Origin: Nocardia sp. alder85J
GTDB lineage: Bacteria; Actinomycetota; Actinomycetes; Mycobacteriales; Mycobacteriaceae
Direction: 5' to 3'
Assembly: GCF_020176955.2 (NCBI RefSeq)
Contig: NZ_JAIUCZ020000001.1
Span: forward strand, 372,001 to 436,000
Length of the DNA stretch: 64,000 nucleotides
A model generated the notes under the pieces. It saw only the letters and a program-made list of their open reading frames with translations. It ran no database searches and was not told the DNA's origin. A program made the translations under genes and the position numbers. Below, one piece after another: positions 58,782 through 64,000 of this stretch. How positions within the stretch are numbered: the first letter of the stretch is position 1; every line of letters begins with the position of its first letter.

Positions 58782-59402
58782 ATGAGCGAGCGCACTGTGG
58801 AAGAGGCTGCGGCCCGGGCGGATTCGACGCCGGAGGCGGCCGGCGCTCTGGTCGATCGCGGTGTCGGTGAGCCGGATCGGTTGCAGCGGTTGTGGACTCC
58901 GTATCGGATGTCCTACATCACCGGTGCGGTCGCCGATCGGGAAACCGATACCCAGGAGCCGGCGAGCGATTCCGGGAAGTCCGGGCATCCGTTCATCGAG
59001 ATCCCGAAGATGTCCGACGAGGACGGTCTGGTGATCGCGCGCGGGCAGTGGGTGTACGCGGTGCTGAACCTGTACCCGTACAACCCCGGGCACATGATGG
59101 TGGTGCCGTACCGCCGCGTCGCCGACCTCGAGGAGCTCACCGCCGAGGAGAGCACCGAACTCATGCAGTTCACCCAGCACGCGATCCGGGTGATGAAGAA
59201 GGTGTCGAATCCGGCCGGTTTCAACGTCGGCCTGAACCTCGGTGGCGTGGCGGGCGGCTCGCTGGCCGACCACCTGCACCAGCACATCGTGCCGCGCTGG
59301 GGTGGCGACGCCAACTTCATCACCGTCGTCGGCGGCGTGAAGGTGATGCCGCAGCTGCTGCGCGAGACCAGGGCCCTGCTGGCGGAAGCCTGGGAGGCGT
59401 AG
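58782..59402 (+). CDS. HIT-family diadenosine polyphosphate phosphorylase/hydrolase-like protein
   Basis: 206 residues from ATG 58782. The histidine-triad motif is LADHLHQHIVPRWGGDANFI; upstream are LQRLWTPYRMSYITGA, VYAVLNLYPYNPGHMMVVPY and NVGLNLGGVAGGSLADH. It matches the gene between thrS and pgsA in Mycobacterium, whose product is an Ap4A phosphorylase. Its last codons (GAAGCCTGGGAGGCGTAG) are almost the same as the end of each 75-bp repeat that follows. Confidence 0.9.
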   Translation: MSERTVEEAAARADSTPEAAGALVDRGVGEPDRLQRLWTPYRMSYITGAVADRETDTQEPASDSGKSGHPFIEIPKMSDEDGLVIARGQWVYAVLNLYPYNPGHMMVVPYRRVADLEELTAEESTELMQFTQHAIRVMKKVSNPAGFNVGLNLGGVAGGSLADHLHQHIVPRWGGDANFITVVGGVKVMPQLLRETRALLAEAWEA

Positions 59403-59477
59403 ATGGGCTATCCTCGCGCAGCCTGCCCGTCGGAGCCGACCGGGTGCGGGTGTCCCGCAGAAGCACAGGAGGCGTAG
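59403..59477 (+). CDS. Micro-ORF repeat 1 (24 aa)
   Basis: ATG then GYPRAACPSEPTGCGCP and AEAQEA, stop TAG. The start lies 6 bases after GGAGG at the end of the HIT gene. It has three Cys, two of them in CGC, plus several Pro and Glu. Whether it is translated is unknown; its start, Shine-Dalgarno sequence and stop are all in place. Confidence 0.45.
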   Translation: MGYPRAACPSEPTGCGCPAEAQEA

Positions 59478-59552
59478 ATGGGCTATCCTCGCGCAGCCTG
59501 CCCGTCGGAGCCGACCGGGTGCGGGTGTCCCGCAGAAGCACAGGAGGCGTAG
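59478..59552 (+). CDS. Micro-ORF repeat 2 (24 aa)
   Basis: Same 24-codon frame as repeat 1, with AGGAGG supplied by the end of repeat 1. TAG of the first and ATG of the second are adjacent, which favours re-initiation by the same ribosome. Confidence 0.45.
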   Translation: MGYPRAACPSEPTGCGCPAEAQEA

Positions 59553-59627
59553 ATGGGCTACTCTCGCGCAGCCTGCCCGTCGGAGCCGACCGGGTGCGGG
59601 TGTCCCGCAGAAGCACAGGAGGCGTAG
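59553..59627 (+). CDS. Micro-ORF repeat 3 (24 aa)
   Basis: Differs from repeats 1-2 by one residue (GYSRAAC for GYPRAAC). Its stop TAG is immediately followed by the GTG of pgsA, and its AGGAGG is the ribosome-binding site of pgsA. Confidence 0.45.
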   Translation: MGYSRAACPSEPTGCGCPAEAQEA

Positions 59628-60299
59628 GTGCTGAGCTTCTTCGGCCGTGAGACCTTCGCCAAGGCGACCGCTCCGCTGGGGCGGGCGCTGGTGAGCACCG
59701 GTCTCACGCCGGATGCCATGACGCTGATCGGCACCACCGCGTCGATCGTCGCCGCGGTCACGCTGTTCCCGACCGGTCACCTGTTCTGGGGAACGATGGT
59801 GATCTGGCTGTTCGTCATGTTCGACATGCTCGACGGGGCGATGGCCCGTGCCCGCGGCGGCGGCACCCGCTACGGCGCCGTCCTGGACGCCACCTGTGAT
59901 CGGGTGGCCGACGGCGCCATCTTCGCCGCGCTGGCCTGGTGGTCGGTGTACCACGAGCACAGCAAGCAGCTGTTCGTGGCGACCCTGGTGGTGCTGGTGA
60001 CCTCGCAGGTCATCTCGTACGCGAAGGCGCGCGCCGAGGCCAGTGGCCTGTCGGCCGACGGCGGGTTGATCGAGCGGCCCGACCGGCTGGTGATCGTGCT
60101 CGTCGGCGCCGGATTCACCGGCCTCGGTGGATATTTCGGTATCGACTGGCTCACCTACGCGGTGTACGTGGCGATGTACATCCTGGCGGTGCTGAGCATC
60201 GTCACCGTGTTCCAGCGGGTGCTGGCGGTGCGGAATTCGGCGGGCGCCCGCGACGTGATAACCCCCGCGGGCAAGGTCGAGCCCGGCGCGACGAACTAG
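59628..60299 (+). CDS. pgsA: Phosphatidylinositol phosphate synthase (CDP-alcohol phosphotransferase)
   Basis: 223 residues from GTG 59628 with AGGAGG 5 bases upstream. The CDP-alcohol phosphotransferase signature is complete: DMLDGAMARARGGGTRYGAV and LDATCDRVAD. Six membrane segments are expected (SIVAAVTLFPTGHLFWGTMV, LVIVLVGAGFTGLGGYFGI, AVYVAMYILAVLSIVTVF). It joins CDP-diacylglycerol with inositol phosphate, the first step to phosphatidylinositol, PIMs and lipoarabinomannan-type glycolipids. Confidence 0.93.
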   Translation: MLSFFGRETFAKATAPLGRALVSTGLTPDAMTLIGTTASIVAAVTLFPTGHLFWGTMVIWLFVMFDMLDGAMARARGGGTRYGAVLDATCDRVADGAIFAALAWWSVYHEHSKQLFVATLVVLVTSQVISYAKARAEASGLSADGGLIERPDRLVIVLVGAGFTGLGGYFGIDWLTYAVYVAMYILAVLSIVTVFQRVLAVRNSAGARDVITPAGKVEPGATN

Positions 60300-60308
60300 G
60301 CGACAGCG

Positions 60309-61310
60309 ATGACGGATGTGAAAGCCGCGCTGACCGATCGGGCGTACGCGGCCGGATGGTGGCTGGTCCGGAGCCTGCCCGAGGACACCGCTCGCCGGCT
60401 GTTCGATGCCGGCGGCGATTGGGCGGGCCGCCGCGCGAATCGGGCCGCGCACCACCGTGATGCGCCGAATCAGTTGCGCCGCAACCTGTCCCGGGTGCTC
60501 GGCGTCACCCCGGCGGAGGTGCCCGACGAGTTGATCCGGGCGAGTATGCGCTCCTACGCACGTTATTGGCGGGAGGCGTTCCGGCTGCCGTCGATGGATC
60601 ACGAGGCGGTCACCAGGCCGCCGCGGATGCCACCGCCGGAGGACGTCGAGCACTTGGAGGCGGCGCTGGCCGCCGGCCGCGGGGTGATCTTCGTGCTGCC
60701 GCATTCCGGTAACTGGGACATGGCCGGGCTGTGGCTGGTGCAGCATTACGGCAGATTCTCGACGGTGGCCGAACGGCTGCGGCCGGAATCCCTGTTCCGG
60801 CGCTTCGTGGTCTACCGCGAGAGCCTCGGCTTCGAGGTCTTCCCGCTGACCGGCGGTGAGCAGCCGCCGTTCACGCAACTGGCCGAGCGGCTGCGCGCGA
60901 ACCGGATCATCTGCCTGATGGGGGAGCGGGATCTCACCGGGAAGGGGGTGCCGGTGACCTTCTTCGGCGAGCGGACCTGGATGCCCGCCGGCGCCGCGAA
61001 ACTCGCGATCGACACCGGCGCCGCGCTGCTACCCGCGCACCCCTGGTTCACCGTCGACGCCGCGGGCCGGGAGAGCTGGGGCTTGAACATCGGTCGCGCG
61101 GTCGACGTCTCCGGCGGTATCGCGGCCGCGACCCAGACACTGGCGGATCGGTTCGCCGCCAACATCGCCGAACACCCGGCCGACTGGCATATGTTGCAGC
61201 CGTTGTGGGAGGCCGATCTGTCGGCCGAACGCCGCGCGCGGATCACCACCGCGCAGGCGCAACTGACCGCCCGGCAGGATCCGGCGGGGACCGCCAGAGA
61301 CGAGCAATGA
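60309..61310 (+). CDS. Phosphatidylinositol mannoside acyltransferase (PatA-like)
   Basis: 333 residues from ATG 60309, 9 bases after pgsA. Lysophospholipid/HtrB-type acyltransferase motif H-x4-D in LPHSGNWDMAGLWLVQHYG; other family blocks are RYWREAFRLPSM, RIICLMGERDLTGKGVPVTF and FFGERTWMPAGAAKLAIDTG. In mycobacteria the corresponding enzyme adds palmitate to the mannose of PIM1/PIM2 at the inner membrane. Its stop overlaps the pimA start. Confidence 0.92.
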   Translation: MTDVKAALTDRAYAAGWWLVRSLPEDTARRLFDAGGDWAGRRANRAAHHRDAPNQLRRNLSRVLGVTPAEVPDELIRASMRSYARYWREAFRLPSMDHEAVTRPPRMPPPEDVEHLEAALAAGRGVIFVLPHSGNWDMAGLWLVQHYGRFSTVAERLRPESLFRRFVVYRESLGFEVFPLTGGEQPPFTQLAERLRANRIICLMGERDLTGKGVPVTFFGERTWMPAGAAKLAIDTGAALLPAHPWFTVDAAGRESWGLNIGRAVDVSGGIAAATQTLADRFAANIAEHPADWHMLQPLWEADLSAERRARITTAQAQLTARQDPAGTARDEQ

Positions 61311-62434
61311 TGAAGATCGGCATGGTCTGCCCCTATTCGTTCGACGTACCCGGCGGGGTGCAGTCCCATGTGGTGGAGCTGGCCCAGGTGCTGATCGAGC
61401 GCGGGCACCGGGTGAGCGTGCTGGCCCCCGCCGCCGACGAGACGCCGCTGCCGGATTACGTGGTGTCGGCCGGTCGCGCGGTGGCCATCCCCTACAACGG
61501 TTCGGTGGCGCGACTGTCGTTCGGGCCTACCGCCTACACCCGGATCCGGCGCTGGATCGAGGACAACGATTTCGATGTCCTGCACATCCACGAGCCCAAC
61601 GCGCCGAGCCTGTCGATGCTGGCGCTGAAGATCGCCGAGGGGCCGATCGTCGCGACCTTCCACACCTCGACCACCCGGTCGCTGGTGCTGGCCACCTTCC
61701 AGGGTGTGCTGCGGCCGTACCACGAGAAGATCTCCGGCCGCATCGCCGTGTCGGAGCTCGCGCGGCGCTGGCAGGTGGAGGCGCTCGGCGGCGACGCGGT
61801 CGAGATCCCGAACGGGGTCGACGTGAAGGCGTTCGCGAACGCGCCACTGCTGCAAGGCTATCCGCGGCCGGGCGGCGCGGTGTTGTTCCTGGGCCGCTAC
61901 GACGAGCCGCGCAAGGGGATGGCGGTGCTGCTGGGTGCGCTGCCGACGTTGGTGCGGCGGCATCCCGATGTGCAGATCCTCATCGTCGGGCGCGGTGACG
62001 AGGAGCGGTTGCGCCGCGAGGCCGGCGACCTGGCCGGGCATCTGCGTTTCCTGGGCCAGGTGTCCGACCAGGAGAAGGCGTCGGCGATGCGCAGCGCCGA
62101 CGTGTACTGCGCGCCCAATATCGGCGGCGAGAGTTTCGGCATCGTGCTGGTGGAGGCGATGGCCGCCGGCACCGCGGTGCTCGCGAGCGATCTGGACGCC
62201 TTCCGCCGGGTGCTGCGCGACGGTGCCGCCGGACGGCTGGTGCCGGTGGGCGATTCGGCGGCGCTGGCGGCGGCCCTGGACGACCTGCTCGGTCACCCGC
62301 AGCGCCGCGAGGATCTGGTCCGCACCGCGAATCAGGTGGTGGGCGAATACGATTGGCCCGTCGTGGCCGAGCAGATTCTGCGGGTGTACGAGACGGTGAC
62401 CGTCGGTGACGCCAGAGTGAGGACCGCCGGATGA
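61307..62434 (+). CDS. pimA: Phosphatidylinositol alpha-mannosyltransferase
   Basis: 375 residues; two adjacent ATG codons (61307, 61310) overlap the previous stop. GT4/GT-B fold: N-terminal GMVCPYSFDVPGGVQSHVVE with the Gly-rich loop, IAVSELARRWQ, then VLFLGRYDEPRKGMAVLLGA and the donor-site motif APNIGGESFGIVLVEAMAAG with E-x7-E. It transfers mannose from GDP-mannose to phosphatidylinositol, following pgsA in the pathway. Confidence 0.94.
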   Translation: MMKIGMVCPYSFDVPGGVQSHVVELAQVLIERGHRVSVLAPAADETPLPDYVVSAGRAVAIPYNGSVARLSFGPTAYTRIRRWIEDNDFDVLHIHEPNAPSLSMLALKIAEGPIVATFHTSTTRSLVLATFQGVLRPYHEKISGRIAVSELARRWQVEALGGDAVEIPNGVDVKAFANAPLLQGYPRPGGAVLFLGRYDEPRKGMAVLLGALPTLVRRHPDVQILIVGRGDEERLRREAGDLAGHLRFLGQVSDQEKASAMRSADVYCAPNIGGESFGIVLVEAMAAGTAVLASDLDAFRRVLRDGAAGRLVPVGDSAALAAALDDLLGHPQRREDLVRTANQVVGEYDWPVVAEQILRVYETVTVGDARVRTAG

Positions 62435-63471
62435 TCACCTTCTCCGCGACCGCGATCCTGATCCTCGCGCTGGTCGCGGCGGCCCTGGTCGCGGTCGGCG
62501 TCTGGGCGTACTCGACCGCGAACCGGCTGGACCGGCTGCACGTCCGCGGTGACCAGGCCCGGCACGCCCTGGAGTACGCCCTGGCCCGGCGGGCGGTGGT
62601 GGTCCGCACGGTCGCGGTGGCGGTGGGCGGCGCCGGGGAGGCCTCGGCCGAGCAGGCGAAACAGCTTGTGGCCCTGGCCGATCGCGCCGAGCGCGCGGAC
62701 TGGGCCGATCGGGAGACCGCGGAGAATCAGCTCGCCGCCGCGGTGTCCTCGCTCGACATCACCGGCCTGCCCGCCCAGCTGGTCGCCGAGTTGGCCGACG
62801 CCGAGGCACGGGTGCTGATCGCCCGCCGCTTCCACAACGACGCCGTCCGCGACACCCTCGCGCTGCGCACCCGCCGCCCGGTGCGATTGCTGCACCTCGG
62901 CGGTACCGCCCCGCTACCCACCTATTTCGAGATCACCGAGCGGGTCACCCCGGCCGCGGGCACCGGCCTGGAGGTCGACAGCGTCCGCACCTCCGCGCGG
63001 GTGGTGTTGCTCGACGAATCCGGCCGGGTGCTGCTGATGCGCGGCAACGACCCGATGACCCCGGACGTGCCGTTCTGGTTCACCGTCGGCGGCGGCGTGG
63101 AACCGGGCGAGACGCTGCGCGCGGCCGCGGTGCGGGAACTGTGGGAGGAGACCGGCCTGGCCCTGGACTCCTCGGCGCTGCGCGGGCCGATCTGGCGCCG
63201 GGTCGCCGTGTTCCCGTTCAACGGGGAGCTGATCCGCTCCGAGGAGCTGTTCTTCGTGACCCGGGTCGCCTCCTTCGATCCGGCCCCCACCGGCCTCACC
63301 GTGCTGGAACGGCGCAGCATCAGCGGCAACAAATGGTGTGCGCCCGCGGACATCGTGTCCCTGGACGCCGCCGGCGAGGCGGTGTACCCGTACGAACTGG
63401 ACCGCTTGCTGCCCGAGGCGGTGGCGGCCGCCGCGGGAGATTCCCACCCCGAGGTACGTTCGATCCGCTGA
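62431..63471 (+). CDS. Membrane-anchored Nudix hydrolase
   Basis: 346 residues; ATG overlaps the pimA stop (ATGA). An N-terminal membrane segment (ATAILILALVAAALVAVGVW) and a helical region to about 150 precede the Nudix domain. The Nudix box GGGVEPGETLRAAAVRELWE and ETG has all catalytic Glu residues. A gene of this type follows pimA in Mycobacterium too. Substrate unknown. Confidence 0.88.
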   Translation: MITFSATAILILALVAAALVAVGVWAYSTANRLDRLHVRGDQARHALEYALARRAVVVRTVAVAVGGAGEASAEQAKQLVALADRAERADWADRETAENQLAAAVSSLDITGLPAQLVAELADAEARVLIARRFHNDAVRDTLALRTRRPVRLLHLGGTAPLPTYFEITERVTPAAGTGLEVDSVRTSARVVLLDESGRVLLMRGNDPMTPDVPFWFTVGGGVEPGETLRAAAVRELWEETGLALDSSALRGPIWRRVAVFPFNGELIRSEELFFVTRVASFDPAPTGLTVLERRSISGNKWCAPADIVSLDAAGEAVYPYELDRLLPEAVAAAAGDSHPEVRSIR

Positions 63472-63588
63472 TCGCGGGGTACTACCGAGCGGAAGCTGTG
63501 AGTCGCCCCACCGTCGTGACCGATCGGTTATCGTCGGAGGCGACAGCGCCGCCGGATTCGGCGGCGACCTGATGAAGGTGAGGTCCCC

Positions 63589-63687
63589 GTGCCGATGTCG
63601 TACATCCTGCACGACTTTCTGCTGCCCTACCTCGGGGAAGAGGCGGCGACGTACTGGGCGACGGTGTTCGTGATCGACCCGCTGTGA
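63589..63687 (+). CDS. Small protein (32 aa)
   Basis: GTG 63589 (or ATG 63595) after GAAGGTGAGG reads MSYILHDFLLPYLGEEAATY and WATVFVIDPL, stop TGA. Mostly hydrophobic with one Glu pair; possibly membrane-associated. It fits between the Nudix gene and pdxS on the same strand. No relative is known to me; comparison with other Nocardia genomes would decide. Confidence 0.4.
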   Translation: MPMSYILHDFLLPYLGEEAATYWATVFVIDPL

Positions 63688-63828
63688 CGGCTGCGCCGGT
63701 TGCGGGCGGCTAGCCTTCACCGGTGGTGGTGGCCGCCCGGCGGGCGCGGTGAGGGTCCAGTGCCGTCCAACTGGCTATCAAGTGGCCTGATCGGGCTGCC
63801 TACAATCGAGGTGTTCGCATTCGCGTGA

Positions 63829-64000
<172 letters not shown>

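Larger units (their letters stand above)
59400..59627 (+). repeat. Three 75-bp tandem repeats between the HIT gene and pgsA
   Basis: Units start at ATG 59403, 59478 and 59553, each 75 bases and nearly identical (unit 3 has ACTCTC where units 1-2 have ATCCTC). Each unit ends with CAGGAGGCGTAG, followed at once by the next start codon (ATG, ATG, then the GTG of pgsA). Each contains the near-palindrome GTCGGAGCCGAC. The unit end matches the end of the HIT gene, suggesting the array grew from that junction. Confidence 0.95.

Noticed and set aside
59400..59627. The 75-bp array as a CRISPR array
   Set aside because: The units are identical along their whole length with no variable spacers, and there are no cas genes nearby.
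56707..60878. Minus-strand frames opposite thrS and the HIT-pgsA region
   Set aside because: They run antisense to essential, fully conserved genes; the repeated Cys-containing stretch in one is only the antisense of the 75-bp repeats.

Overview
The window is high-GC actinobacterial DNA, most probably from a Nocardia-like, mycolic-acid-producing genus. The strongest evidence is the right end, where thrS, a HIT protein, pgsA, a PIM acyltransferase, pimA, a Nudix gene and pdxS lie in the order known from Mycobacterium and relatives. A mycolic-acid-type cyclopropane synthase, a PknG-type kinase and a TAT-secreted cholesterol oxidase agree with this. No rRNA gene, complete tRNA or CRISPR array was seen.

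Layout. 0-10.3 kb is an insertion-sequence graveyard: a partial IS3 element, a complete IS4-type element with 39-bp inverted repeats and a 10-bp target duplication, an IS30 remnant, a complete IS5-type element flanked by CTAG, and a complete IS3-type element with an A7 frameshift site. Around and between them are debris (a CMD/AhpD-like gene, an MmpL fragment) and surviving genes (SnoaL-type sigma factor, DoxX, alkyl sulfatase). 10.3-15.9 kb holds a two-component system, a fatty-acyl-CoA ligase, and truncated genes (CoA-ligase tail, CocE head, MerR/TipAS tail, PucR tail). 15.9-18.9 kb has a GlcG-like protein and a zinc formaldehyde/alcohol dehydrogenase, followed by an IS5 remnant beside a tRNA-like T-arm.

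18.9-34.9 kb looks catabolic: cholesterol oxidase and a CdaR-type regulator, a beta-carbonic anhydrase, TetR, a GH2 glycosidase, a broken ABC exporter, two paired secreted paralogues, a lipoprotein binding protein, a GH78 rhamnosidase and a LacI regulator. Three copies of one 26-27-bp near-palindrome, each over a likely -10 box, tie the GH2 gene, the exporter and the lacI-GH78 operon into one local regulon.

34.9-46.1 kb has two tandem LuxR-type ATPases, the first without its DNA-binding domain, and then an amino-acid cluster: MerR, permease, a PknG-like kinase and aspartate ammonia-lyase. 46.1-56.5 kb has a possible toxin/partner pair, a cyclopropane synthase, two duplicated SulP-carbonic anhydrase fusions with matching phased promoter repeats, and a FhuF-like protein. 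56.7-64 kb is the core thrS-to-pdxS cluster for phosphatidylinositol mannoside synthesis. Three perfect-length 75-bp repeats lie between the HIT gene and pgsA, each forming its own 24-codon reading frame with a Shine-Dalgarno sequence.
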